Origin: PGYR01 sp041675005 | GTDB lineage: Bacteria; Bacteroidota; Ignavibacteria; Kapaibacteriales; UBA2268 | NCBI GenBank assembly: GCA_041675005.1 | Contig: JBAYUQ010000001.1 | Coordinates: forward strand, 434,001 to 498,000 | DNA length: 64,000 nucleotides | Direction of reading: 5' to 3' | Shown: positions 10,004 through 18,763 of the stretch, piece after piece | How the letters are laid out: each line of letters begins with the position of its first letter | How positions within the stretch are numbered: the first letter of the stretch is position 1 | The notes under the pieces: model-generated | The model's database searches: none | Told to the model about the DNA's origin: nothing | Seen by the model: the letters and a program-made list of their open reading frames with translations, nothing else | Translations under genes and position numbers: made by a program

Positions 10004-11075
10004 TTTGTTCTCTAAATTTATTTTCTAACATTTTTTGTCTGATTTCTATACTTAAATACCAAAAATATATAAATAGAAATGCAGCAATCGATAAATAAAA
10101 TATAAAAGCTAAACTAGAATCAACCATATCAGCTTGTGTACTAATTACTGGTCCTGTTGTTCCATCATCTTTTCCACCCGGATGTAAACTAGGTAGTAAT
10201 CTAGGTATAATAAACATTAGTACTGGTACAGCGATAAAGCTTATTATAGAATAAACAGCACTTAACTTTGCTTTTTTTTCAAAACTATCTAATGAATTTC
10301 GTAATCCAAAATATGCAAAATAGATAAGCATAATTACTAAAATAGTTGTTTGTCTAGGATCCCAGTTCCAATATGCGCCCCAATTAAATTTTGCCCATAT
10401 CATACCAGTAACAGTTCCTAATATTGTAAATATGAGTCCAATTTTGATTGCTGAACTAGCTACTATATCATCTTCTAACCGATTGTGTTTTAGATATCTT
10501 ATAGAAAAAATTAGAGAAACTAAATAAGCAATAAATGAAGTCCAATGTAAAGGCACATGAAGATTCAAATTCTTGATTCTATGTTGCAGAGCTTCAATAA
10601 AAGGATATTCTAATATGGGATTAACAGAAACGATTTTCTTCAGTTTATATGTGTTACTTTCTTCATTGTAATTCAGAGTTGATACAACCTTATCATTCAA
10701 TTTTAATGAATAAACACCATTATCTTTAGGAGATATAATCGTATATACATTATTTTCTAAGTTCTTCTTTTCTGTGAAATGGAATATCTCACTAGGAATA
10801 GCAGAAATAATAACTTCATTATCATCATAGACGATTTCTGAAACTATAAACGAGACATCAACATTTTTAAAATCTACTGTTTTACTTAATCTTCTAGCAT
10901 CGCTAAAATTTCCAGAAATAGGGGGGAGTATAGTAAAGATTAATACAGAAGTTACTAGGACAAATGTAGTTATAATCCAGTACTTTTTACGAGGTAGTGT
11001 AATTCCATGTTTGAATGCCAAAACTATTGGAAGAACTATGCATAAAAGCATTAATACGTAACGAATTGCAACCAT
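9996..11075 (-). CDS. ccmC: Haem exporter protein CcmC (with periplasmic insertion)
   Basis: A 359-residue member of the CcmC/CcsA family that loads haem on CcmE. The haem-facing WWD motif is GAYWNWDPRQTT at about residues 233-244, and the conserved axial histidine region reads NLHVPLHWTS (His173). Typical CcmC is about 220-250 residues; the extra length is a soluble stretch of about 110 residues (51-160) placed after the second membrane segment, probably in the periplasm. It is the first gene of the ccmCDEF-tlpA run. CcmA and CcmB are not in the window. Confidence 0.92.
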   Translation of the reverse strand: MVAIRYVLMLLCIVLPIVLAFKHGITLPRKKYWIITTFVLVTSVLIFTILPPISGNFSDARRLSKTVDFKNVDVSFIVSEIVYDDNEVIISAIPSEIFHFTEKKNLENNVYTIISPKDNGVYSLKLNDKVVSTLNYNEESNTYKLKKIVSVNPILEYPFIEALQHRIKNLNLHVPLHWTSFIAYLVSLIFSIRYLKHNRLEDDIVASSAIKIGLIFTILGTVTGMIWAKFNWGAYWNWDPRQTTILVIMLIYFAYFGLRNSLDSFEKKAKLSAVYSIISFIAVPVLMFIIPRLLPSLHPGGKDDGTTGPVISTQADMVDSSLAFIFYLSIAAFLFIYFWYLSIEIRQKMLENKFREQNV

Positions 11076-11153
11076 AATAAAATTCGATTTCTTGATTATT
11101 TACATGTACAAATATATGAAATCAATATGGATTTAAGCGAATTAAGCTAATTA

Positions 11154-11591
11154 TTATGATAATTGTTTAGTTAATGTGAGGATGTTCTTAATCGAACCAT
11201 TATTAATAATCTGATAATCTATACTATCGACTAAAGACTTCATAATAAATATTCCTAATCCACCTTTTTTATATTCATCTCTATATTCTATCATATTAGG
11301 GTCTTGGATGGATCTAGGGTCAAATGAAGGGGACTGATCTATTATATTTACAATAAAACTATTGTAATTACTTTTGAGTTCGATTATTATCAAATCGTCT
11401 GGGTTGTACTTATAAGCATGTTTAATAAGATTAGTACATGCTTCATCTACTGCTAATACTAGTTCTTCTGCTTTGTAATCATTGAATCCAAAATTAGTAG
11501 AGTTCTCAAACACGAAGCTTCTAATGCTTTCTAAGTTCTCAGTTTTAGAGAAAGTCTTAAAATTAGCTATATGGTTTAAATTCGTGTTCAT
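11154..11591 (-). CDS. RsbW-like anti-sigma factor / serine kinase (HATPase)
   Basis: A 145-residue GHKL ATPase of the RsbW/SpoIIAB type. The N box reads AVDEACTNLIKHAYKY and the G box reads KKGGLGIFIMKSLVD. Proteins of this type bind a sigma factor or phosphorylate a STAS antagonist. The open frame extends upstream into the STAS gene, but ATG at 11591, four bases after the STAS stop, gives the normal length. No sigma-B-like gene or PP2C phosphatase is next to it, so the target is unknown. Confidence 0.88.
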   Translation of the reverse strand: MNTNLNHIANFKTFSKTENLESIRSFVFENSTNFGFNDYKAEELVLAVDEACTNLIKHAYKYNPDDLIIIELKSNYNSFIVNIIDQSPSFDPRSIQDPNMIEYRDEYKKGGLGIFIMKSLVDSIDYQIINNGSIKNILTLTKQLS

Positions 11592-11595
11592 CAAA

Positions 11596-11943
11596 TTATT
11601 TGGAATATTTATCAATTGCTTCTTGTTCTGTTTCAGTGATATCATATATATGGTTGAATCCTAATAAATCCATTACATTTTTTACTCTTTCATTTAGTTC
11701 CGCAAACTTAATATCTCCATTGTTTTCTCTTATCTCTTGTATAAAAGACATGAAAACACCTAAGCCAGCACTACTTATATAATCAAGATTGGATAAATTG
11801 AATACAAATTTGTTGTTTATTGGGACAACTTTCTCAATTTCTTGCTCAAGTAGGGGAGCGCTATGTGCATCTAATTGACCAGCTAAATAAAAACAAGTAA
11901 TATCTTGTTTATTTACTGAGTTTATCTTCAAATTGTCATTCAT
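11596..11943 (-). CDS. STAS-domain anti-sigma factor antagonist
   Basis: A 115-residue single STAS domain like SpoIIAA/RsbV. The phosphorylation region reads NLSNLDYISSAGLGVFMSF, with the conserved serine before AGL. It would be phosphorylated by the downstream RsbW-like kinase and, when unphosphorylated, release that kinase's target. The two genes are four bases apart and clearly form one switch. The input phosphatase must be encoded elsewhere. Confidence 0.9.
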   Translation of the reverse strand: MNDNLKINSVNKQDITCFYLAGQLDAHSAPLLEQEIEKVVPINNKFVFNLSNLDYISSAGLGVFMSFIQEIRENNGDIKFAELNERVKNVMDLLGFNHIYDITETEQEAIDKYSK

Positions 11944-12061
11944 TATCTTATCCTTTACCTTTAATCACAGTTATAAACGTTATTATATTCATATAAGTTT
12001 CATTATTATATATTCGAAACAAGTTATATATTAGATTATCAATGTAAAAACAATATCCAAA

Positions 12062-13519
12062 ATGATACCAATATTAAATCCGAAAGAAATGTATTCCTTA
12101 GATAACTACTTAATTAATAACGTAGGAATCGAATCGAAGTTATTAATGGAAAATTCAGCAGTATATTCCTCTTTTAAAATAAGAGAGATTCTACCTCATT
12201 ATTCAAATATTCTAATTCTTTGTGGTGTTGGTAATAATGGAGGTGATGGATTAGCTCTGGTTAGGCATTTGATGAATGATTACAATGTAAGCTTCGCATT
12301 AATAGGGGATAGCACTAAACAAACAATTGATAATAAGTATTATTATGAAACTTTACAGACGTTAAAGTTAGTAAAAATTGAAACCGATGAAATTGATTTC
12401 AATAATTATGATTGCATAATTGATTCATTATTAGGCATTGGTGGTAAGCCACCTTTGTATGAAGAATTGACGGATATAGTCATAAAAGCAAATAGCAGTG
12501 AATGTATTCGAATTGCTATCGATACGCCTACTGGATTAGACAGTGAAACTGGTATTGCATCATCACCTACATTTAATGCAGATTTTACTTTTGCAATGTA
12601 TGCTGAAAAGACGGGAATGTTACTAAATGACGGTAAAGATTACTGTGGTACTATTATAACTCTTGATTTAGGAGTACCCCTTAGTCTAATTAGTAGTTAT
12701 TCAATTGTACAAAAGTATGATTCAATTAGATTGATGAAAAGACTGAATAATACTTCTAAATTTGATTATGGAAAATGTGTTGTAATTGCAGGTTCAGAGA
12801 ATATGTCTGGTGCAGCTGCCTTAACTTGCAATTCAGCGATTTCGACTGGCGCAGGTTTAGTTTATTTGATTACTACTAATAAACCCCTCAGTTTATATCC
12901 TGAAATTATATCGTTTGAAATAAGCAACTATAATACATCTACGTTAAATAATAGTGCGTTACAACAATTACTTGATAAATCGGATTCGATAGTTATTGGA
13001 CCAGGATTAGACAAATCTGATGATATTACCAATATGATTAACTCAATATTAGAAAGATATCCTGATAAGAGATTTATAATTGATGCAGATGGGATTTCAG
13101 CACTTGACAATAAAAATGTATATTGCCAGAATATAACAATTACTCCTCATGTAGGTGAGTTTGCAAATCTAATAGGTAAAAATAGAAATGTTATTCTCGA
13201 TAATCTAGTCGCTTTAGCTAAAGAAACAGCAAAGAAAATGAATATCAATATATTACTCAAAGGTACTACAACCATTATTACTGATGGTGAAGATGTTCTG
13301 CTTGTATGCGATGGTATCCCAGAGATGGCAACTGCTGGTTCTGGTGATGTGTTATCCGGAATCTTAGGTGCACAAGTCAATCAAAATTTAAGTTCTAATT
13401 ATTTACAAATACTAGCCAACGCAACTCTAACTCATATTAATGCAGCAAAAGCGGCTCTAATTAATAAAAATTCAATAATAGCTTCTGATATTATCACAGG
13501 TTTAAAATGTATAAAGTAA
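12062..13519 (+). CDS. nnr: Bifunctional NAD(P)HX epimerase / ADP-dependent dehydratase
   Basis: A metabolite-repair enzyme of 485 residues that restores hydrated NAD(P)H. The N-terminal epimerase domain (about 1-215) carries the YjeF_N motif GVGNNGGDGLALVRHL and the IDTPTGLDSETG segment. The C-terminal ribokinase-like dehydratase domain (about 225-485) carries ITPHVGEFANL and the catalytic-region signature PEMATAGSGDVLSGILGA. Both domains look complete. It starts a plus-strand pair with the VanZ gene, whose ATG overlaps the stop here as TAATG. Confidence 0.95.
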   Translation: MIPILNPKEMYSLDNYLINNVGIESKLLMENSAVYSSFKIREILPHYSNILILCGVGNNGGDGLALVRHLMNDYNVSFALIGDSTKQTIDNKYYYETLQTLKLVKIETDEIDFNNYDCIIDSLLGIGGKPPLYEELTDIVIKANSSECIRIAIDTPTGLDSETGIASSPTFNADFTFAMYAEKTGMLLNDGKDYCGTIITLDLGVPLSLISSYSIVQKYDSIRLMKRLNNTSKFDYGKCVVIAGSENMSGAAALTCNSAISTGAGLVYLITTNKPLSLYPEIISFEISNYNTSTLNNSALQQLLDKSDSIVIGPGLDKSDDITNMINSILERYPDKRFIIDADGISALDNKNVYCQNITITPHVGEFANLIGKNRNVILDNLVALAKETAKKMNINILLKGTTTIITDGEDVLLVCDGIPEMATAGSGDVLSGILGAQVNQNLSSNYLQILANATLTHINAAKAALINKNSIIASDIITGLKCIK

Positions 13520-13911
13520 TGTATAGAATGATATATTTTATCCCGTGGCTTTTATTTTCTTTAGCTATTATATATTTATCACATCAAGAGAGAATAGAAT
13601 TCCTTGATAATGCCTTTTATTTAAGTGATAAATTACTCCACTTTGTTGCTTATTTCTTCTATGGATTGACTATACAATTTGCACTAATAAATTCGACAAA
13701 TTATAATGAAAGAAAATATTATTTAATTGTTATTATCATTGGTTCATCATTTGGAATCTCAGATGAGATACATCAATATTTTATTGAAGGAAGATCTTCT
13801 GATATATTTGATTGGGTTGCGGATACTTTAGGAATATTTACATCTTTATTTTTAAAAAATTTAGTTCTTTGGATAAAGAATAGAGTAGGGCTATTACTGA
13901 ATAAATACTAG
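13519..13911 (+). CDS. VanZ-like membrane protein
   Basis: A 130-residue protein with about four membrane segments and the VanZ-family pattern LSHQERIEFLD, SDKLLHFVAYFFYG, and SDEIHQYFIEGRSSDIFDWVADTLG. VanZ proteins are linked to glycopeptide tolerance and membrane physiology, but biochemical function is not settled. ATG at 13519 is chosen because it overlaps the upstream stop (TAATG); an in-frame ATG at 13507 is also available. Confidence 0.85.
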   Translation: MYRMIYFIPWLLFSLAIIYLSHQERIEFLDNAFYLSDKLLHFVAYFFYGLTIQFALINSTNYNERKYYLIVIIIGSSFGISDEIHQYFIEGRSSDIFDWVADTLGIFTSLFLKNLVLWIKNRVGLLLNKY

Positions 13912-13986
13912 AAACAAAGAAAGAATAATGAGGGATTTGAAATAAGTTAGTTTACATAATATAGATTATGTGCTAATAATAGGTGG

Positions 13987-14715
13987 TTATATCGGCTCTC
14001 TAATACCTATAAATGCTGACATTCGACCTGATTCACTTTTATCTCTTCTGTATGAATGAAATCGTTTATTAGTTATAGTGCATTCCATGTTAAGTTCTAT
14101 ATTCTCCGGATGAACATTTGATTTATATAATTGTTTTGTGATTTCTTTACGATTGTCAAAATAGTATTTATTTTTTTTTCGTATTGTCGAATCAGGAAAA
14201 ATATGTGTGAACTCCTTCCCAACTTCGTAATTATCTACACAGGCTGACGGAGCCAAATAAACTAATAAATCTAATGGATTAGTTCCGTAAGTTTCACTCA
14301 TTTTAGCTATTGTCTTATCAACGATATTCAAGCTAGTGCCTTTCCATCCGGAATGTACTGCAGCAATAGCATGATTAACTGAATCATACATTAATATTGC
14401 TTGACAGTCAGCAATTGATACATTGTATATTATGCCTTTAATATTACTTATGATGGCATCTGACTCAACTGTGGTACTTGTTAAAGTCATATTATCAATA
14501 TTTATTAAGTCAGAATGAATCTGTTTTTGATAATAAAAGCGACTTATTTCATTATTATAAGCTGATTCTAATGATTTCCTACTTAAATCAACTATTTTTG
14601 AGTCATAAATTTGGGTCTCAAAATAAGATTGTTTTTCTAATTTGGAGACATATCCAGTTGCAACTCCTGCAATAACATTATTAGGGAATATAGTTGGTAT
14701 TAATATATCAATCAT
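13987..14715 (-). CDS. pgeF: Purine nucleoside phosphorylase / laccase-domain protein (YfiH)
   Basis: A 242-residue DUF152/YfiH protein, a family with adenosine/inosine phosphorylase-type activity and a proposed role in editing peptidoglycan precursors. The signature SDAIISNIKGIIYNVSIADCQ is followed by AAVHSGWKGTSLNIV, with the His and Cys metal ligands visible, and then APSACVDNYEVGKEF. The end FHSYRRDKSESGRMSAFIGI is also typical. A TTG start at 14727 is possible; ATG at 14715 is preferred, and overlaps the comEC end by eight bases. Confidence 0.92.
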   Translation of the reverse strand: MIDILIPTIFPNNVIAGVATGYVSKLEKQSYFETQIYDSKIVDLSRKSLESAYNNEISRFYYQKQIHSDLINIDNMTLTSTTVESDAIISNIKGIIYNVSIADCQAILMYDSVNHAIAAVHSGWKGTSLNIVDKTIAKMSETYGTNPLDLLVYLAPSACVDNYEVGKEFTHIFPDSTIRKKNKYYFDNRKEITKQLYKSNVHPENIELNMECTITNKRFHSYRRDKSESGRMSAFIGIREPI

Positions 14716-16576
14716 TATTCTTATCAATCCTATATAATAGATCGTTATTAACTAATTTAGATATCTCATTAATTTGATTGATACTTATGAATTTAGAATC
14801 AATCTCAGTATACTTTAAATAATTATCTTCAAAATTAATGGATACATTACCAGACTTAAATAACTTAATTTTCTTATTACTATTTATTAAATGTTTTGTG
14901 AGTGCTTGATCATATTGTAAATAATCATATTTCTTTCTATCTGCCATTATTACATAAATATTACTATCATTTTCTACTAATAAACTAGTATTTTGTTCTC
15001 TAGGTATAAGTATAATGGATTTAGAATAATTAACCTTATAATTGAGAACTATAAGTATCACAAGTATAGAAACAGTCATTCTATAAACAAATCTACGGAT
15101 ATTAACAGCTGTGAGAATGTAACATAAGATAATTGAAGTGATTATAGATAAATAAATCAAGTCTGTATTATTAAATTGAATACCTCTACTAACATCAGCA
15201 AGATATGTATTAATATCTAAACTAAGATTAATTGCGAGGAACGCAGATTTTGCAAATAAGTCTGCAAATGGTAATCCTAACGAGGAAAGCAATACAAAGA
15301 AAATACTTTGAAAAGAGGCAAAAGTCATCAAAGGAAGTACTAATAGATTTGCAATAGGATAAATAATAGAGAATGTATTGAAATAATATGCTGTAAGAAT
15401 GGCAGTTGGAATTGTTGCCGCAAAAGAAATAGCAAATGAAGATGATATAAGTCTAGTTAAGGAGTTTTCATAGATCAGAAATCGTTTTATAGTCTCATAT
15501 ATTTGTTTATATAATAGAATAATACCTGCAATAGCAAATACGGATAATTGAAAACTAATTGAATAAACAATAGTTGGTTCTATAATTAAATATAATAATA
15601 TAGTAAATAATAATACATTTACAGGGTTTGGAACTTTACCATAATAAATAAGAAAGGCTGCAAATGTTGCCATTACTGCTGCTCTGATAGCCGATGGATG
15701 CCCACCTGTGAAGATTACAAAAAGCCAAATCAATAAACTAAATATTATAAGTTTAGTTATCCTACTTTTTACAAAACCAATTAAAGTAAATACAAGTAAT
15801 GAAAAAATACCTACATGCAAGCCACTAATTGCAAGCACATGTGCTGTACCAGTTAGAGAGAATGCTTCTTGAGTATCTATTTCAATTCCAGTCTTATCCC
15901 CTGTTGTCAATGCTGTTATTATTCCTGCAATATTTGAGTCTGGGATGACACTATTTATATTACCTTTTATATGAGTTCTAATATCATAAAGGAATGTACT
16001 AACATTATAATTTTCACTTCTAATAGCGAATTTATTAGAATTAGTTGTTGCATAAAAAAGGGATTTGTTAGAGATAAGATATGATTTATCATTAAAATCT
16101 TCTTTTAATATTTTAGGTGTACCAACTTTGAATATGGAATTTGAAATAAATGTGGTGCCAGGCTTAATGGAAACTTCATTCTCTTTGTCGAATAAGGTAA
16201 TGATTGATCTACATCTGTGTGGGTCTTTAAAAATTGAGGAGTGAACTATGCCTTCTGCTACGAATCGTTTAAATGTCTTATTAATTGATAAAACTTCAGT
16301 AACTTCTGCTTTATATACCCCTTCGAAACTATTTGCAATATTTTTATCTAAACTTTTTATACTATATAGTTCAACATTACTGTTTAGATTTATGCCTATT
16401 AAAAGAGCTAAGATTACATATTTGATATCTTTAGGGATTGGTGAGAAAAAAGCTAGTAATATAGCTAGAATTGAAGATGTAATTACGATATAAATATCTG
16501 GAATAAATAAATATCCAACTATATAGCCGGCAAAAAGATAGATTAGCAGCTTTAATAAAGGATATCTAGAATTCAA
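14708..16576 (-). CDS. comEC: ComEC/Rec2-type DNA uptake channel, short form
   Basis: A 622-residue polytopic membrane protein. The N-terminal OB-like region is followed by the competence domain with the diagnostic TAHVLAISGLHVGIFS and GGHPSAIRAAVMAT motifs, near residues 230 and 285. ComEC forms the inner-membrane channel for single-stranded DNA in natural transformation. The C-terminal metallo-beta-lactamase-like nuclease domain is missing; only about 100 residues follow the last membrane segment. Members without this domain are known, so I read the gene as intact. Confidence 0.9.
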   Translation of the reverse strand: MNSRYPLLKLLIYLFAGYIVGYLFIPDIYIVITSSILAILLAFFSPIPKDIKYVILALLIGINLNSNVELYSIKSLDKNIANSFEGVYKAEVTEVLSINKTFKRFVAEGIVHSSIFKDPHRCRSIITLFDKENEVSIKPGTTFISNSIFKVGTPKILKEDFNDKSYLISNKSLFYATTNSNKFAIRSENYNVSTFLYDIRTHIKGNINSVIPDSNIAGIITALTTGDKTGIEIDTQEAFSLTGTAHVLAISGLHVGIFSLLVFTLIGFVKSRITKLIIFSLLIWLFVIFTGGHPSAIRAAVMATFAAFLIYYGKVPNPVNVLLFTILLYLIIEPTIVYSISFQLSVFAIAGIILLYKQIYETIKRFLIYENSLTRLISSSFAISFAATIPTAILTAYYFNTFSIIYPIANLLVLPLMTFASFQSIFFVLLSSLGLPFADLFAKSAFLAINLSLDINTYLADVSRGIQFNNTDLIYLSIITSIILCYILTAVNIRRFVYRMTVSILVILIVLNYKVNYSKSIILIPREQNTSLLVENDSNIYVIMADRKKYDYLQYDQALTKHLINSNKKIKLFKSGNVSINFEDNYLKYTEIDSKFISINQINEISKLVNNDLLYRIDKNND

Positions 16577-16579
16577 TTA

Positions 16580-17032
16580 TTACTCATTTTTTCTATTTTT
16601 TCTGTTCTCAAATAAATGTTTTCTAAGCTCATGTGCAAATTTTAATTCAAATATTTGAAATTTTGCGAACTCTTTTTCAGATAAGATACTTCTAGCTTCA
16701 TTAAGTTTATTTTTTTGAATATTCGCAATTTTCTCTAGATTATTATAGAGTTCATCATTACGTTTCTTCAAATCATTTTCTGATAAATTTTCTAAATCAT
16801 CACTCAACTTTTTGCTAAGTGATTTAATTTTTTCATTTAGATCACGTATTTCATTTTCGTATTTAGTAACTATGATTAAAATCTTATCAGATTTTGATTC
16901 ATTCAAACCCATATATTCAAGTAGTTTAACCTTTTTAATTGTTAACATTCTTTCGTGCATTTTCAAAGGTTGTGAAAAAGCAAATGATGCTGCTAATAAA
17001 AATATTATAATGCTATAAGTTAAATTCTTCAT
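16580..17032 (-). CDS. Spy/CpxP-like periplasmic protein
   Basis: A 150-residue secreted helical protein. A signal peptide ends near AFSQP at about residue 21, and the rest is charged and probably coiled coil, with the ILSEKEFAKFQIFELKFA end resembling the LTxxQ-type Spy/CpxP helices. It is the third gene after an ECF sigma factor and its anti-sigma factor, and overlaps the latter by 20 bases, so a role in sensing or buffering envelope stress is likely but inferred. The ATG at 17032 is chosen because the signal peptide follows directly. Confidence 0.65.
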   Translation of the reverse strand: MKNLTYSIIIFLLAASFAFSQPLKMHERMLTIKKVKLLEYMGLNESKSDKILIIVTKYENEIRDLNEKIKSLSKKLSDDLENLSENDLKKRNDELYNNLEKIANIQKNKLNEARSILSEKEFAKFQIFELKFAHELRKHLFENRKNRKNE

Positions 17033-17618
17033 TGTCCAATTCATCCAAAAGTTCATTAAATTCTGATTCTGATATTTCATTCATGTAATTGTAAATTGTA
17101 GTGTTAGAAGAGTTATTAATAATATCACTTCTGTTATTTTCAATCTCCTCTTCCCCACTTTCAAGATAAAAATCATTCTGATATGGGTCATAATAAGACA
17201 CATCTACATTTTCAAATATTATATTTGCCTCTTCTGCAGAGAGTACTGATTCTGGTAATTTATTCTCTTTCTCAATAACTTTTAATTCTAATTGTCTCAT
17301 TACTAAGAAAAACCCTATGATAACAAATATGGGGAGGGAAAGTTTAAGAATATTCTTACGCAAATTAATATTACCCTTAATAGCATACTGTTTCTGTTTG
17401 ACTAAATAAGGCATATTTGCAGTTTTATTCTCTAATTCTTGAAGAAGCTTTTCTTTATTTACTTTACTAAAGGCATTTCGTATTTCAATAATTTCCTGTT
17501 TAAGTTCAGGGTATTTATTCAAATTGCTTTCAAATATTATAGCTTCGTTTTTACTTAATCTTCCAAATGCATAGTCGGTAATTAAATCCAACATCTCATC
17601 TTTTTTTAATTCTTTCAT
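17013..17618 (-). CDS. Putative membrane anti-sigma factor
   Basis: A 201-residue protein with an N-terminal cytoplasmic helical domain (residues 1-85, starting MKELKKDEMLDLITDYAFGRL) like anti-sigma domains that follow ECF sigma genes. One membrane segment (about 89-107, LKLSLPIFVIIGFFLVM) leads to an acidic periplasmic part. The start ATG overlaps the sigma-factor stop by one base. No zinc-finger HxxxCxxC is visible, so it is a zinc-less anti-sigma type if the call is right. Its release could involve RseP, which is encoded elsewhere in the window. Confidence 0.72.
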   Translation of the reverse strand: MKELKKDEMLDLITDYAFGRLSKNEAIIFESNLNKYPELKQEIIEIRNAFSKVNKEKLLQELENKTANMPYLVKQKQYAIKGNINLRKNILKLSLPIFVIIGFFLVMRQLELKVIEKENKLPESVLSAEEANIIFENVDVSYYDPYQNDFYLESGEEEIENNRSDIINNSSNTTIYNYMNEISESEFNELLDELDNEEFNL

Positions 17619-18190
17619 TATTTTAATTCTCCTAGTTTTGATGAGAGTTTTTTTACAGCATGAAAGTAATTTGCTTTTAATCCACCTACGGAAGTACCAA
17701 GCAACTTTGAAATTTCATTATAAGTTAAATCTTCAAAATAGCGAAGTGAAAATACCTCTCTTTGTTTCTCAGGTAAATTTGCTAATTCTTTTAAAAGTAA
17801 CTCGTTCTGCTCCAAACATTCCAAATTATCTTGGGCCGTATTTTGATATTTATCTTCAATATCAAAAGAAATTTCTTTATCAATTCGTAAAAATTTTCTT
17901 AATGATTTTTTTCTAAGGAAGTTTTTACTTTGGTTTGCAGTAATTGAATAAATCCAGGTTTGAAGACTACTTTGCTTTTTAAAAGTATGTAATTTTGATA
18001 AAACTTTTACAAATACATCTTGAGATATATCTTGAGCATCATGTTGATTTTCTACATATCTAAATGCAGTAAAATAAACAAAAGAGCTGTACTTTCTTAT
18101 CAAAGCGTTTGCAGCTCTATCGCTTTTAGATTCGCAATATTCATTGACTATTTCTTGGTCAGTATCATATAACAATGAAATATATCCCAT
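17618..18190 (-). CDS. ECF-type RNA polymerase sigma factor
   Basis: A 190-residue sigma-70 family protein of the extracytoplasmic-function class. Region 2 spans about residues 25-95 with FTAFRYVENQHDAQDISQDVFVKVL and TWIYSITANQSKNFLR; region 4 spans about 130-185 with LPEKQREVFSLRYFEDLTYNEISKLLG and the helix-turn-helix. It is first in the sigma/anti-sigma/Spy-like trio, an arrangement that normally controls its own expression and envelope-stress genes. Confidence 0.93.
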   Translation of the reverse strand: MGYISLLYDTDQEIVNEYCESKSDRAANALIRKYSSFVYFTAFRYVENQHDAQDISQDVFVKVLSKLHTFKKQSSLQTWIYSITANQSKNFLRKKSLRKFLRIDKEISFDIEDKYQNTAQDNLECLEQNELLLKELANLPEKQREVFSLRYFEDLTYNEISKLLGTSVGGLKANYFHAVKKLSSKLGELK

Positions 18191-18268
18191 AATTTACATC
18201 AAGATAATTTGTTAATATACCAATAAGACAATTGAATACAAATATGGTTTAATCAAACTCGTAATTAA

Positions 18269-18745
18269 TTAAGGCTTGGTAATATCTAAGATTTCATATT
18301 TGATTGTACCTGCAGGAGCTACCATTTCTGCTTCATCACCGATTGCTTTACCCATCAGTGCTCTTCCAAGTGGTGAGTTTACAGATATTTTATTTTTTTC
18401 AAAGTCTGCTTCAGCAGCGCTTACAAGTTGAAAAGTCATTTCCTTATTTACTTTTTTGTTCAGTACTTTAACATAAGACAATATATATACTTTGTCATCT
18501 GGAAAATCTGAGGGATCAATTATTTCAGCATTTGATAATAATTGACTCAATTTTGCTATTTTCATTTCGAACAGACCTTGCTCTTCTTTAGCTGCATCAT
18601 AATCAGCATTTTCCGAAAGATCACCGTGAGATCTAGCATCACCAATTTTTTGAGCTATTTCTCTTCTACCTTTAGTTTGCATTTTCTTTAGATTTTCTTC
18701 TAATTCACGGTATTTTTCTTTGGTCATATAATTTTTTTCAGACAT
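18269..18745 (-). CDS. greA: Transcription elongation factor GreA
   Basis: A 158-residue factor that rescues backtracked RNA polymerase by stimulating transcript cleavage. The N-terminal coiled coil has the acidic tip motif RSHGDLSENADYDAAKEEQ at about residues 39-57, and the C-terminal FKBP-like domain ends with NSPLGRALMGKAIGDEAEM and PAGTIKYEIL. Length and motifs are standard. It lies 18 bases downstream of ribBA on the same strand. Confidence 0.97.
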   Translation of the reverse strand: MSEKNYMTKEKYRELEENLKKMQTKGRREIAQKIGDARSHGDLSENADYDAAKEEQGLFEMKIAKLSQLLSNAEIIDPSDFPDDKVYILSYVKVLNKKVNKEMTFQLVSAAEADFEKNKISVNSPLGRALMGKAIGDEAEMVAPAGTIKYEILDITKP

Positions 18746-18763
18746 ATTGGTTCTCCCTTTATA

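Noticed and set aside
13912..13986. CATAAT/ATTATG inverted repeat between the VanZ and pgeF genes
   Set aside because: Only six AT-rich pairs and no T-run; expected by chance at this base composition.
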